DNA of 44,158 bases from an uncultured Clostridia bacterium (lineage in GTDB: Bacteria > Bacillota > Clostridia > Oscillospirales > Acutalibacteraceae): contig CANQBK010000007.1 in assembly GCA_947589485.1 (NCBI GenBank), positions 1-44,158 of the forward strand. The letters are read 5' to 3'. The translations under genes and the position numbers were made by a program. Of the stretch, positions 23,296 through 33,600 are shown one piece after another. Positions within the stretch are counted from its first letter, which is position 1. Every line of letters starts with the position of its first letter. A model generated the notes under the pieces. That model was not told the DNA's origin and did no database searches. It worked only from the letters and a program-made list of their open reading frames with translations.

Positions 23296-23998
23296 AAAAT
23301 TTGAAGAGGTAAAAGCGAACTATAACGTAATTACGGAAAATATCGCAAGAGCTGCCGAAAGAGCCGGACGAAAGGCAGAGGATATAACCTTTCTCGCCGC
23401 AGTAAAAACAGTGGAACCGGCAGTTATAAATTATGCGGTTTCTCTCGGCGTCAGGCACATAGGGGAAAATCGTGTGCAGGAGCTTTTGTCAAAATATGAA
23501 GAATATAATCTTAACGACTGCGACCTGCATTTGATAGGACATCTTCAAACCAACAAGGTACGTCAGGTGGTTGGTATGGTTTCTATGATACAGTCCGTTG
23601 ACAGCGTTAAGCTCGCAAAGGAAATTTCAAAGCAGTCGGAAAAAAATAATGTTACAACGGATATTCTTTTGGAAATCAACATAGGACGTGAAGAAAACAA
23701 ATTCGGTATTTTGACGGAAAATCTCGATGAAATTTTGGAGAATGTTTCAAAATTGAATAACGTGCGAATAAAAGGTCTTATGGCTGTTCCTCCCGTTTGT
23801 GACACCAAAACGGATGTTTATAAATTTTTTGATAATATGTACAAATTATTTATTGACATTTCGGACAAAAAATTAGATAATGTATTTATGGACTACCTTT
23901 CAATGGGTATGTCCGGAGATTATCAGGAAGCTATTATTTCAGGCGCAAATATGGTAAGGGTCGGATCGGCTCTTTTCGGCGCCAGAATTTACAGATAA
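23264..23998 (+). CDS. yggS: YggS-family pyridoxal phosphate homeostasis protein
   Basis: This 244-residue cytoplasmic protein binds pyridoxal phosphate without known catalysis and helps PLP and amino-acid homeostasis. Motifs: AAVKT with the PLP Lys at residue 48, VRHIGENRVQELL, HLIGHLQTNK, and SMGMSGDYQEAI for phosphate binding. The ATG at 23264 has GGAAGGAG 9 nt upstream. An earlier in-frame ATG at 23231 has no such site. The start lies inside the previous gene, giving translational coupling. Its place before sepF is the common Firmicute order. Confidence 0.94.
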   Translation: MTEKLSTDLLEKFEEVKANYNVITENIARAAERAGRKAEDITFLAAVKTVEPAVINYAVSLGVRHIGENRVQELLSKYEEYNLNDCDLHLIGHLQTNKVRQVVGMVSMIQSVDSVKLAKEISKQSEKNNVTTDILLEINIGREENKFGILTENLDEILENVSKLNNVRIKGLMAVPPVCDTKTDVYKFFDNMYKLFIDISDKKLDNVFMDYLSMGMSGDYQEAIISGANMVRVGSALFGARIYR

Positions 23999-24016
23999 CT
24001 TTAGGAGGAAAATGTT

Positions 24017-24475
24017 ATGTCAAGCATTATGGGAAAATTTAAAAATATCCTTAAACAGCCGGAAGAGGAAATGGATTACGAAGATTATTATGATGATGAC
24101 CGTGAAGAGGAAACAGTTCCCGATGACAGCGATCAGTCAGATGATATGGACGATGAGGACGTTCAAAACAACGTTATAAATATCCACGACTCAGCAAAGG
24201 TTCAGTTTGTTTTGTATAAGCCTGAATCGTTTGACAAGGATATTACGAAAATTGCCGATGATCTTATCAAAAGAAATACGGTCATACTCAATGTTGAGCA
24301 AACTAACAAAGACGTTGCAAGAAGAATAATAGATTTCCTCGGAGGCGTCGCTTATGCTCATAACGGCAAGGTCAGCCGTGTTGCTGAGGATACATATATC
24401 GTAATGCCGAGCAATGTTAAGCTCTCCGGCGAAGATGTTATGGACGAAGTGGAAAGCGATAATATTTATTTCTGA
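24017..24475 (+). CDS. sepF: Cell division protein SepF
   Basis: SepF tethers and aligns FtsZ filaments at the division septum. The 152-residue protein has an N-terminal amphipathic membrane anchor (MSSIMGKFKNILK), a highly acidic linker (about 18-50, EEEMDYEDYYDDDREEE) and the DUF552 core (about 60-145, VILNVEQTNKDVARRIIDFLGGVAYAHNGKVSRV). AGGAGG precedes the ATG. It starts 18 nt after yggS. The usual intervening ylmG and ylmH genes before divIVA are absent here. Confidence 0.96.
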   Translation: MSSIMGKFKNILKQPEEEMDYEDYYDDDREEETVPDDSDQSDDMDDEDVQNNVINIHDSAKVQFVLYKPESFDKDITKIADDLIKRNTVILNVEQTNKDVARRIIDFLGGVAYAHNGKVSRVAEDTYIVMPSNVKLSGEDVMDEVESDNIYF

Positions 24476-24528
24476 TATTTTCTTGATTTTTATTACAAAA
24501 CTCAAGAACGGGAAAGGAAAATACAATA

Positions 24529-25635
24529 ATGCTTACATTGGACGAAATTGAAAACGTGAGCTTCCGCAAAGCGGGACTCGGCGGGTATAAAACCGAGGAT
24601 GTTGATAATTTTGTTGACAGCGTAATCCTTAAAGTAAAAGATTTGGAAATAGCAAATAAAGAGCTTCAGGAACGCATAGAACAGCTCAACAAAAAAATCA
24701 TAAAGTATGAGGATAAAGCGGAAAGCGTTCAGGATGCGATTATAACAGCTGAAGCGACAGCAAAAAGATTGGTTAAGGAAGCAACCGAAAAATCGGAAAC
24801 AATGTTGAAAGATGCAGCCGTTCAAGCAGAAAAAACCTTAAGTGATGCCAACGAAAAAGCGGAAAAAACCGTTGCCGAGGCAAATGCGAAAGCCGAAAAG
24901 ACACTTTTGGAATCGGAAACAAAGGCTGAGGCGGTTCTTAACGATGTTCTTTCAAAATCGGCGGACAGCGTAAACGAAAATAACCGTATAATCGAAGCCC
25001 AGAAAAAGCAGATTAAAAAAATTCAGGACAATGTAGTAAAATTTAAAAAATCACTGATTTCATCATATAAGGAACAGATTGCTTTAATCAATTCCCTGTC
25101 TTATGCCGATAAAATTGACAGGTACCGTAAGGAGCTTGAAAACGGGTCTATGAAATACGTCCCGAATACTCCCGAAAGTATCGGTAATGATGCCAAAGCA
25201 AATGCTCAAAAGGCGGCTGACGAGGCGGTAAAAAAACTTTCCGAAAAAAGAAATTCCGAAGCCGAGGTAAAAAAAGATACCCCGAAGCCGTCGGCAAACA
25301 GCTCTTCGGATAACAAAGAAAATACCCAACAGCCGAAAATAAATAAAACGGAATCCGAAAGTGATGACGCGCAGACGGCAAAACCGCAAAAAGCGGAGGA
25401 TAAAAAAACAGAGAAAACAAAAGAAATTGATTCCGATACGAATGAGATTAGAATCAATATCTCCGATTTAAAATCCGAGATAAAAAAAGCCAAAGAAAAA
25501 TCGGCAGCACAAAGAAATTTCGATGATAAATTCGACGAAATAGAAATTGAAATAGATGACGGCGAAGTTGATGAGTACGGCGAAATTTTCAGTTCCTCCA
25601 GCGTTGAAGAAGAACTGAAATCTACCGACAACTAA
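24529..25635 (+). CDS. divIVA: DivIVA-family polar/septal protein
   Basis: This 368-residue coiled-coil protein is expected at curved membranes near septa and poles. The N-terminal DivIVA lipid-binding domain is clear (residues 1-55, ENVSFRKAGLGGYKTEDVDNFVD, with the membrane-inserting Phe-Arg pair at 11-12). Coiled coil follows. Four 11-residue repeats at 100-143 read AEKTLSDANEK, AEKTVAEANAK, AEKTLLESETK and AEAVLNDVLSK. The region from about 225 is low-complexity, Lys/Glu/Ser-rich and ends acidic. It is longer than B. subtilis DivIVA (164 residues). It lies 53 nt after sepF. Short conserved helices near the end may bind partners; that is inference. Confidence 0.93.
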   Translation: MLTLDEIENVSFRKAGLGGYKTEDVDNFVDSVILKVKDLEIANKELQERIEQLNKKIIKYEDKAESVQDAIITAEATAKRLVKEATEKSETMLKDAAVQAEKTLSDANEKAEKTVAEANAKAEKTLLESETKAEAVLNDVLSKSADSVNENNRIIEAQKKQIKKIQDNVVKFKKSLISSYKEQIALINSLSYADKIDRYRKELENGSMKYVPNTPESIGNDAKANAQKAADEAVKKLSEKRNSEAEVKKDTPKPSANSSSDNKENTQQPKINKTESESDDAQTAKPQKAEDKKTEKTKEIDSDTNEIRINISDLKSEIKKAKEKSAAQRNFDDKFDEIEIEIDDGEVDEYGEIFSSSSVEEELKSTDN

Positions 25636-25664
25636 TTTTGTTTTGTCTTTTGGTGCCGATTAGG

Positions 25665-25694
25665 AAATTCCGACACCGGACAGTGTCGGAATTT
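25665..25694 (+). other. Strong 12-bp hairpin between divIVA and ileS
   Basis: AAATTCCGACAC and GTGTCGGAATTT pair perfectly across a 6-nt loop. There is no T-run after it (AAATTG follows), so it is not a standard terminator. It may act in processing, protection or regulation ahead of ileS. The T-box specifier and TGGNACCGCG element usual for clostridial ileS are not seen. Confidence 0.6.
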
Positions 25695-25731
25695 AAATTG
25701 TTACTTATTTTTTACAGAGGAGCGTAAACCA

Positions 25732-28530
25732 ATGCCGCAGGATTATAATAAAACACTTAATCTGCCGAAAACGGATTTTCCGATGAGGGCGGGTCTGCCA
25801 AAGTCGGAGCCGTTGACACTCAAACGTTGGCAGGACAATAAAATATACGAAAAGCTGATGGAACTGAACGAGGGCAAGCCGTTGTATGTTTTGCACGACG
25901 GTCCGCCTTATGCAAACGGTGATATACATCTCGGTCATGCACTGAACAAATCGCTAAAGGATTTTATTGTCCGTTATAAAAATATGACGGGTTACAAGTC
26001 ACCCTATGTTCCCGGTTGGGATACACACGGTCTGCCAACTGAGCTGAAAGCAAGAAAAAAAGCGGGAGTGGGTAACTCCGCCTCAATTTCAGAAGTGGAA
26101 CTGAGAAAAATATGCCGCGATTTTGCAATGCAATATATTGACGGACAGCGTGAGCAGTTTAAGCGTCTTGGTGCAATAGGTGAGTGGGACAATCCTTATA
26201 TCACGCTGAAGCACGAGTTCGAGGCAAAACAAATAGAGATTTTTTCCGAAATGGCTTGTAAGGGATATATTTACAGGGGACTTAAACCTGTTTATTGGTG
26301 TTCCGATTGTGAAACCGCACTTGCCGAAGCGGAAATCGAATATGCAGAGGACCCTTGTCACTCTATATATGTTAAATTTAAGGTTACAGATGATTTAGGA
26401 AAGCTCTCCGCAATGGGAGCCGACTTAAAAAATACATATTTTGTAATTTGGACCACTACAACATGGACACTTCCAGCAAATGTGGCAATTTGTGTAGGTC
26501 CCCGATTTAATTACAGCCTTATTAAATGTGACGGCGAATATTATGTAATGGCAGAGGAACTTTATGTTTCCGCAATGGAAGCCGCAGGCAAGGAAAATTA
26601 TGAGGTAATAGGCACAATAAAGGGCAGCGAGCTTGAATATATGAAAACGGCTCATCCCTTTATTGACAGAACATCTCTTGTAATTGTCGGAAACCACGTT
26701 ACGCTTGAAAGCGGTACGGGCTGTGTTCATACGGCTCCCGGTCACGGTATAGATGACTATGAGGTATGCCGCAATTATCCGGAACTTCCCATTGTTGTAC
26801 CGGTCGATTCCAAGGGCAAGCTGACCGAAGAGGCAGGACGCTTTGCAGGTTTGTCCACAGAAGACGCAAATAAACCGATTGCACAGTATCTTGAGGAAAC
26901 CGGAAATCTTTTTGCGCTTAAAAAGATAATACACCAGTATCCTCACTGTTGGAGATGTAAAAACCCCGTTTTATTTAGGGCAACAAAACAATGGTTCTGT
27001 TCCGTTGAGGACTTTAAGGACGATGCGGTTAAAGCAATTAAAAATATAAAATGGATTCCCGGCTGGGGTGAGGACAGAATCACCTCAATGGTTCGCGAAC
27101 GCAAGGATTGGTGTATTTCTCGTCAAAGAAAATGGGGCGTTCCCATTCCGATATTCTTTTGCAAGGACTGCGGTGAACCTGTAATTGACAAAGACGTGAT
27201 GAAAGCGGTTTCAGAACTTTTTGCAAAAGAAGGTTCGGACGCTTGGTATTCAAGAGATGTAAAGGATATAATTCCGCAGGGTCTTGTATGTTCAAAGTGC
27301 GGATGCTCCGAGTTTGAAAAAGAAAAGGATATAATGGATGTTTGGTTCGATTCGGGTGTTTCACACGCCGCTGTCTGCGAAACACGTCCTTATCTGAAAT
27401 GGCCCGCTGATTTGTATCTTGAGGGAGCCGACCAGTACCGCGGCTGGTTCCAGTCATCGTTGCTTACGGCGATTGCCACAAAGGGGCAGGCACCGTACAA
27501 GACGGTCGTGACCCATGGTTGGGTTATTGATATGGAAGGAAAAAAGATGTCAAAATCGCAGGGCAACGGATTAAGTCCTTCCGCTATTATCGACAAATAC
27601 GGAGCGGATATTCTCCGTTTGTGGGTTGCGTCGTCGGATTACCATGCCGATGTTCGTATTTCAAACGACATTCTGAAACAGCTTTCGGAAGCATACAGAA
27701 AGATAAGAAATACCGCAAGGTATATTCTCGGAAATATAAATGATTTCGATCCCAACAAAGATGCGGTACCGCTTGACAAGCTGACGCCCCTTGACAAATG
27801 GGCTCTTTCAAAGCTGGACGCTCTTAACGATAAGGTTCGTGAGGGATACGACACGTTTGAGTTCCATCAGGTATATCATTCCATACATAATTTTTGTGTT
27901 GTTGATATGTCGAATTTTTACTTTGACGTACTTAAAGACAGGCTTTATACGGAAAGTCCGAACAGTGAATCAAGACGTGCTGCGCAGACAACAATATATA
28001 TTATTCTTGACGCTATGACAAGAATGATTGCGCCTATACTTGCATATACATCTGACGAAATATGGCAGTTTATGCCGCACAGTGACAAAGAGAACAAGGA
28101 AAATGTTATTTTTAACGATATGCCCGAAAAAACGGGAGTGGCTCTTGACAGCGGCTTTATTGATATGTGGGACAGAATACACGAAACAAGGGATATTGTA
28201 AAAAAGGCACTTGAGGTTGAAATTAAAAATAAAACCCTAAGGTCATCGCTCGAGGCAAAGATTATACTTAAGGCGGACGGCGAAAGCTATGATTTCCTGA
28301 AAAAAGCCGAAAAGGAACTTGCAGGTGCATTTATTGTTTCACAGGTTGAAATTGTTAATGAACACACCGACGGCATAGAAGTTGAAGTAAAGCACGCCGA
28401 CGGCGAAAAGTGCGAACGTTGTTGGTCGTTCAGCAACACTGTCGGCAATGATGCAGACCACCCCACGCTTTGTGCGCGGTGTGCCGCAGTGATTAAATCG
28501 GGTGATTTTACCGACATTATCAACGCCTGA
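25732..28530 (+). CDS. ileS: Isoleucyl-tRNA synthetase
   Basis: This class I synthetase charges tRNA-Ile. The 932-residue length is that of the bacterial type. HIGH-type motif HLGH is at 66-69 (GPPYANGDIHLGHALNK), the editing domain contains TWTLPANVAICVG and GTGCVHTAPGHG, and the KMSKS loop is at 605-609 (GKKMSKSQGN). The C-terminal zinc finger CERC...CARC is near 894-917. AGAGGAG lies about 9 nt before the ATG. It sits in the standard order divIVA-ileS-lspA-RluD gene. Short leader without a T-box is unusual for this gene in Firmicutes. Confidence 0.98.
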   Translation: MPQDYNKTLNLPKTDFPMRAGLPKSEPLTLKRWQDNKIYEKLMELNEGKPLYVLHDGPPYANGDIHLGHALNKSLKDFIVRYKNMTGYKSPYVPGWDTHGLPTELKARKKAGVGNSASISEVELRKICRDFAMQYIDGQREQFKRLGAIGEWDNPYITLKHEFEAKQIEIFSEMACKGYIYRGLKPVYWCSDCETALAEAEIEYAEDPCHSIYVKFKVTDDLGKLSAMGADLKNTYFVIWTTTTWTLPANVAICVGPRFNYSLIKCDGEYYVMAEELYVSAMEAAGKENYEVIGTIKGSELEYMKTAHPFIDRTSLVIVGNHVTLESGTGCVHTAPGHGIDDYEVCRNYPELPIVVPVDSKGKLTEEAGRFAGLSTEDANKPIAQYLEETGNLFALKKIIHQYPHCWRCKNPVLFRATKQWFCSVEDFKDDAVKAIKNIKWIPGWGEDRITSMVRERKDWCISRQRKWGVPIPIFFCKDCGEPVIDKDVMKAVSELFAKEGSDAWYSRDVKDIIPQGLVCSKCGCSEFEKEKDIMDVWFDSGVSHAAVCETRPYLKWPADLYLEGADQYRGWFQSSLLTAIATKGQAPYKTVVTHGWVIDMEGKKMSKSQGNGLSPSAIIDKYGADILRLWVASSDYHADVRISNDILKQLSEAYRKIRNTARYILGNINDFDPNKDAVPLDKLTPLDKWALSKLDALNDKVREGYDTFEFHQVYHSIHNFCVVDMSNFYFDVLKDRLYTESPNSESRRAAQTTIYIILDAMTRMIAPILAYTSDEIWQFMPHSDKENKENVIFNDMPEKTGVALDSGFIDMWDRIHETRDIVKKALEVEIKNKTLRSSLEAKIILKADGESYDFLKKAEKELAGAFIVSQVEIVNEHTDGIEVEVKHADGEKCERCWSFSNTVGNDADHPTLCARCAAVIKSGDFTDIINA

Positions 28531-28556
28531 CAAATCTTTTTTAATCAAATAATAAA

Positions 28557-28583
28557 GGGGAAAGCCGTTAAACGGTTTTCCCC
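28557..28583 (+). terminator. Hairpin after ileS, possible terminator
   Basis: GGGGAAAGCCG, loop TTAAA, CGGTTTTCCCC, followed by an AT-rich tail without a pure T-run. It begins 26 nt after the ileS stop. It may end part of the transcription before lspA. Confidence 0.5.
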
Positions 28584-28685
28584 ATTTATAATAGGTTAGT
28601 TTTTTATGGTAGGGTACAGGGCATAATATATGTGTGCCGAGAATATTTGCATTTAATTATAGAAAATATTAAAAAGGGGGATACA

Positions 28686-29186
28686 ATGACACTGACAATT
28701 GTTCTTGTCGTTTCGGCGTTAATTGCCGTGATTGACCAGCTTATTAAATATTTTGTACTTCAGTATCTTGCTCCGGTGGGTAGTGTGACGGTAGCAGATA
28801 ATCTTCTTTATTTTACTTATGTTGAAAACAGAGGCGCCGCTTTCGGCATTTTCCAAAACCAAGTGTGGCTGTTTTCGGTTTTGACATTCATAATGATTGC
28901 CGTATTTATATTTTTTATAGCCGCAAAAAAAATTGAAGGCAAGCTGTTTCTTATGTCTGCTATGCTTATTATCGGAGGCGGTATCGGAAATCTTATCGAC
29001 AGGATATTCAGGGGCTTTGTGGTAGACTACATTTCGGTATCCTTTTTTCCTCCGGTATGCAACTTTGCAGACTACTGTATAACTGTCGGTGCGGTTTTGT
29101 TTGTAATCAGTCTGTTTTTTGCGGATAAGGTTCGCAAACCGAGTCTTGATTCTTCGATGTCTGCGGAAGGTGATGATTCCGAATGA
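28686..29186 (+). CDS. lspA: Signal peptidase II (lipoprotein signal peptidase) LspA
   Basis: LspA cleaves prolipoprotein signal peptides in the membrane; the two predicted lipoproteins of this window are plausible substrates. From the ATG at 28686, preceded by AAAAGGGGG, the protein has 166 residues with four membrane helices. The catalytic Asp regions are GIGNLIDRIFRGFVVDYI and CNFADYCITVG. The upstream extension to 28632 lacks a ribosome binding site. Its stop overlaps the start of the RluD-family gene (ATGA), so they are coupled. Confidence 0.95.
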   Translation: MTLTIVLVVSALIAVIDQLIKYFVLQYLAPVGSVTVADNLLYFTYVENRGAAFGIFQNQVWLFSVLTFIMIAVFIFFIAAKKIEGKLFLMSAMLIIGGGIGNLIDRIFRGFVVDYISVSFFPPVCNFADYCITVGAVLFVISLFFADKVRKPSLDSSMSAEGDDSE

Positions 29187-30097
29187 CGGAAAAAAGTATA
29201 AATGTACCTGCGGAGTATGCGGACTTGCGTATTGACAAGTTTCTTGCCGACAGCGAGCCGGAGCTTACCCGTTCTGCCGCAGTAAGGCTTATTGAAAGCG
29301 GAAATGTTTTTGTAAACGGAAAAATACCGTCAAAAAATTTAAAATTGAAACCCGATGACACAATATTGTTGAGTATACCCGAGCCAACTGTTCCGGAGGC
29401 GGTGCCGGAGAATATACCGCTTGATATTGTTTATGAAGACGGAGATTTGTTGGTTGTAAACAAACCAAGGGGAATGGTTGTACATCCCGCAGTCGGAAAT
29501 TACAGCGGAACTCTTGTAAATGCTCTTTTGTATCACTGTTCAGGCAGTCTTTCGGGAATAAACGGGGTACTCCGTCCGGGGATAGTACACAGAATAGATA
29601 AGGATACAAGCGGACTTCTTATTGTTGCAAAAAATGATTTTTCGCATCGGATTCTTGCTGAGCAAATAAAGGAACACAGCTTTACCAGAAAATACCAAGC
29701 GATTGTAATAGGCAATGTAAAAGAGGATAACGGGACAGTCAATGCGCCGATAGGACGTCACCATACTGACCGAAAGAAAATGACCGTAACGAATGAAAAT
29801 TCAAGAAATGCGGTTACGCATTATCGAGTTATATGCAGATACAGCGGTTACACACATCTTGAGTTAGAGCTTGAAACGGGCAGGACGCATCAAATAAGGG
29901 TACATATGTCTTACATTGGGCATCCTGTTGCGGGAGATTCTGTTTATGGCGGCAAAAATTACATTAAAAGTCTTAACGGTCAGTGTTTGCACGCCTATTA
30001 TATTTCGTTTGTACATCCGAGAACCGGAAAAACCCTATCATTTTCCGTTTCGCTTCCCGACTACTTCAAAGATTTTATTGACGCAATAAAAAAGTAG
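29183..30097 (+). CDS. RluD-family 23S rRNA pseudouridine synthase
   Basis: This 304-residue enzyme isomerises uridines in rRNA, most likely helix 69 of 23S rRNA as in RluD. The N-terminal S4 RNA-binding domain covers about 12-65 (LRIDKFLADSEPELTRSAAVRLIESGNVFVNG). The catalytic motif HRIDKDTSGLLIVAKND contains the essential Asp, and LELETGRTHQIRVHMSYIGHPVAGDSVYG completes the signature. Its ATG overlaps the lspA stop. Repeat cluster R5 begins at its stop codon. Exact target site is inferred from the family. Confidence 0.94.
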   Translation: MTEKSINVPAEYADLRIDKFLADSEPELTRSAAVRLIESGNVFVNGKIPSKNLKLKPDDTILLSIPEPTVPEAVPENIPLDIVYEDGDLLVVNKPRGMVVHPAVGNYSGTLVNALLYHCSGSLSGINGVLRPGIVHRIDKDTSGLLIVAKNDFSHRILAEQIKEHSFTRKYQAIVIGNVKEDNGTVNAPIGRHHTDRKKMTVTNENSRNAVTHYRVICRYSGYTHLELELETGRTHQIRVHMSYIGHPVAGDSVYGGKNYIKSLNGQCLHAYYISFVHPRTGKTLSFSVSLPDYFKDFIDAIKK

Positions 30098-30441
30098 GCG
30101 CCGGCGCAGGCGATTCGCGCTGTCGCTCGCTCCGCTCACTCTTACTGAAAACAAAAACTACAATCGCGCGGCGTTAGTTTATATATCCATAGTTAAAAGT
30201 TTCGGTCAAGGCACCGAGCCGGCACTGTCAATTCGCGGCGCAGTGCCTGCGCCCTCAATTCGCGCTGTCGTTCGCTCCGCTCACTCTTACTGAAAACAAA
30301 AACAACAGTCGCGCGGCGTTAGTTTATATATCCATAATTAAAAGTTTCGCTCAAGCCTTTTCAAAGGCTTGCGGATTCCAAAGGCAGAGCCTTTGGCGGG
30401 TTTTTAAGGGCGGAGCCCTTAACTGCGCCGGAGCCCTTAAC
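30095..30441 (-). repeat. Mosaic palindromic repeat cluster R5
   Basis: Repeat DNA starts on the stop codon of the RluD-family gene with a GCGC palindrome that lacks its loop (GCGCCGGCGC). Two units of the CGCTGTCGCTCGCTCCG-type block, TATATCCATAGTTAAAAGTT-like block and GCGCAG/GCGCCG modules follow. It then ends with AAGCCTTTTCAAAGGCTT, AAAGGCAGAGCCTTT, GGCGGGTTTTT and AAGGGCGGAGCCCTT. It lies between convergent genes and may help end both transcripts. Confidence 0.85.
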
Positions 30442-30465
30442 ACTCATTTTCAAAAATAAAAAATA

Positions 30466-30546
30466 AAAAAGTATAGAGCATACTTTTTCTCCGTTAATGT
30501 TGTTTCAGCACGATTCCATTTTAACGGATTTAAAGATATGCTCTAT
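30466..30546. other. Nested inverted repeat with embedded terminator-like hairpin
   Basis: Outer arms ATAGAGCATA (30473-30482) and TATGCTCTAT (30537-30546) enclose inner arms TCCGTTAA (30490-30497) and TTAACGGA (30521-30528). The left outer arm can also pair locally as AAAAAGTAT/ATACTTTTT (30466-30488), a good terminator for the plus-strand operon. The rest of 30442-30653 is AT-rich with no gene seen. Confidence 0.55.
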
Positions 30547-30653
30547 TTCTTTGTTTTATAAGCTCTTTTCGTTATACCAACATCTATTATAGAATAGTCT
30601 GTATGTATTGTAAATTACTTTAATATAATTATATTTTACGGCTAAATCTTTTT

Positions 30654-33600
30654 TTAATAGTTGTTTATAACTTCGATTATATCATCGTAATAATATATAC
30701 CATCTCCTTCATAACGGTGATTTGCGGAATTATATGTTACATTATTTGCGATAATATATGCTTTATTTTTATCATATACATTCTCAAGTGATTTTTTATA
30801 TTCTTGATGAGATACATCTACATCGTTAAATTTGTAAAAAAATATAATATGCCCATTTTCATCTCGTTGAATATCCGGATTTCTTTTCTCACCATATTCT
30901 CCATCGCAAAGTAGTTTGAAAGTACCATTTTCCATTGTATATACTTTATCATGATAGCTACCCATATGTCCTCCGGAGTCACAAAATATATTTTGTCCTT
31001 CAATGTACGAAAAACCGGAAATAGACATCCATTGTTGTTTAATAATTTTTCCGTCATAATAACTGCACAATTCATCTCCTCCAGCAGTATTTCCGTGATT
31101 TATATATAGTTCCGGTATCTCGTCACCATTAATATCGACCAATTTATAGAATTCTATATATTCGCCTGTAAATGTATTTGTATTCTTGTCATATTCATTG
31201 ATATAGTCAATATATGCCTGCTTCCATTTTGCATTTGTTGATTGTACTTGTTGGGAAGTATTTTCTTGAACATCATACCCCAAAATCTTTAGCGTGTTAT
31301 TTGTTTCGTTAATATTGTTTTCGAGGTCACTCTTAGAATTAGAATTGAAAATAATATAGGTTTGTTTGTTTTTCCATTCTGTAAGTTGTTTGTTAAATTC
31401 TTCTCTACTTACATATTCATTATCGATCTTAAATTTACTATTTCCGGGATCAGATTCATAATCCTCAGTGATACTTTTTACTGTTTCAAAATTGTTTTTT
31501 GTTAATTTACTCCATTCGAAAACAACGTATGTCATAGGATTCTTTTTTGTTAGAAGCAAAGTTTGTCCGTTTTCTTCGCAGTAAGCTATTTTATAGATAT
31601 ATTCAAGACCTGATTCAAATGCAAAGAAAAAAACATCATTCTCAAACAGAGTAATTATTTCTTTACCGTTATATCCGAAAACCTTCATATAATAAGGTTT
31701 TTCGTATCCATCTCCATCTTTAGTAGGTCCATACACACATAATAGTTCCTCATTACCATCTTTATCGAAGTCAATCAGTTTTGCATAACTAAGTCCGGTC
31801 ATTTTATAAAGACCGTTTTCATTGATATCATCAACCACTTTACCGTTACCGTATTTGTCGATTAATGATTTAACCTCTTTAAGATATGCGGCATACATTT
31901 TTTCCGTGTTTTTACTTACCAAAAGGTAATCCATATATTCTACAGCGGACGACTCAATATTAAAGCCTAAACGCTCGGAACGATAAACTCCATCTGAACT
32001 CTCCGCTTCTAAGGTATAATCTCCCGCAGAAAGATTTATAAAAAATTCGCCATACTGATCTGTAGTAATAGTTTTAAAAGGTACGTCATCGGTATCTGAT
32101 TTGTAAATTGAAATGGTACATTTATCTTTGAAATCGCTTAAATTACCATTATCATATAATCTTGTTATTCCCATCAAAACGCTTTCGTTGTTATTAGCAG
32201 AAGGAATTTTTTCTGTTTTATACACTTCAGCTCTTTTGACAGCATTTTGAGCATTAACAAGATATTTATTCATATAAATAATATTCCCGCTATCGGCATC
32301 TATTTGATACTTTTCATTTTCAATCGGAACGGTAGCCGAGGAAGTAAGTAAATATTTAATATAGTCAGCCTTAATATCGGGATTTACTCCCCACATTAAA
32401 GCAACCACACCGGCTGTTATAGGGGCGGCATAAGAAGTACCCTCCCCATTTTCACCGTCAAGAATAGTTTTTAATTCAATGCCCGGTGCATATATATCTA
32501 CTCTTTCGCCATTAACGGAATGATTTGCACGATTATTAGTTTTATCAGAACTTCCAACAATAATAATTCTGTTTTTTACGGCTGAATCTGTAATTGCTCC
32601 CATTATATCGTATTTTGCATCATAAGTTATATTATCAAGCTGAGTGAATTTATTTAAGTCCTTGTCTTTGTCTTTATCAAATGCTCTAATTCCATATGGA
32701 TGATCACTTGATACATCACATTTAATCCATGTATATCCATTATCGTTGCCGGCAGATTTAATTATGACAAATTCTTGACCTAAATCAATGTATTTTTTCA
32801 AAAATACATTAAGCGAATCGGAATAGTATTTTAAATCTGATAATGCGTCTTGTATTTCATTTTGTGCAGCCACAGTAATCTCATTATTTCCAAGGCTTAT
32901 ATTTATTATTTTTGCATTTTTTGAAAGCAATGTCGCAATTCTATATTTGTACTCCATTATAGAGGTAAAATGTTTAAATTTATCCCCTGAACCCAAATAT
33001 GAATATGCGAATAGATTGACATTATTAGCTGTTCCGTCTATTCCATAGTTATTGTTTTTTTGTGCTGCTAAAAAGCCTAATACATTTGTGCCGTGATGTC
33101 CATATTTTTCATTTAATTTTTCTGTTTCATTGTTAATTGCATCTCCATTCTGAAAAGCATAAGCCAGATCTTGGTTGCTAACATCAAAAACAGTATCAAA
33201 AACGCCGACATTTACCGACTGATATGTGTGTGATTCCTTTTCCAAATCAGTCAATTTAACAGCTTCACGCCACCAGTTGCCATTGTTGCTGTATTGTACA
33301 CTATCTTCGTTTGCTTCTTCGTTTAATAAAAGTACCTTATGTAACTTTACAGATGAATTATCAAAATAATCTGATAATTGTTTCTGAATATCAGACAGCT
33401 TATTATAATCTGCATTTTCAAATTCAACCTGATAATCATTCGTAAATTCAATACAGCCTACAATTTTACCGTTAAGCTGTTCAACCTGATTATTAACATC
33501 GTCATAAGTATATTTTTTATCAACTGTCATCAATAGCTGTGAATTAACAAACGCTGTATTATTTTCAAAAGCTATTTCTTCATCAGAAAAACTCTTAAAT

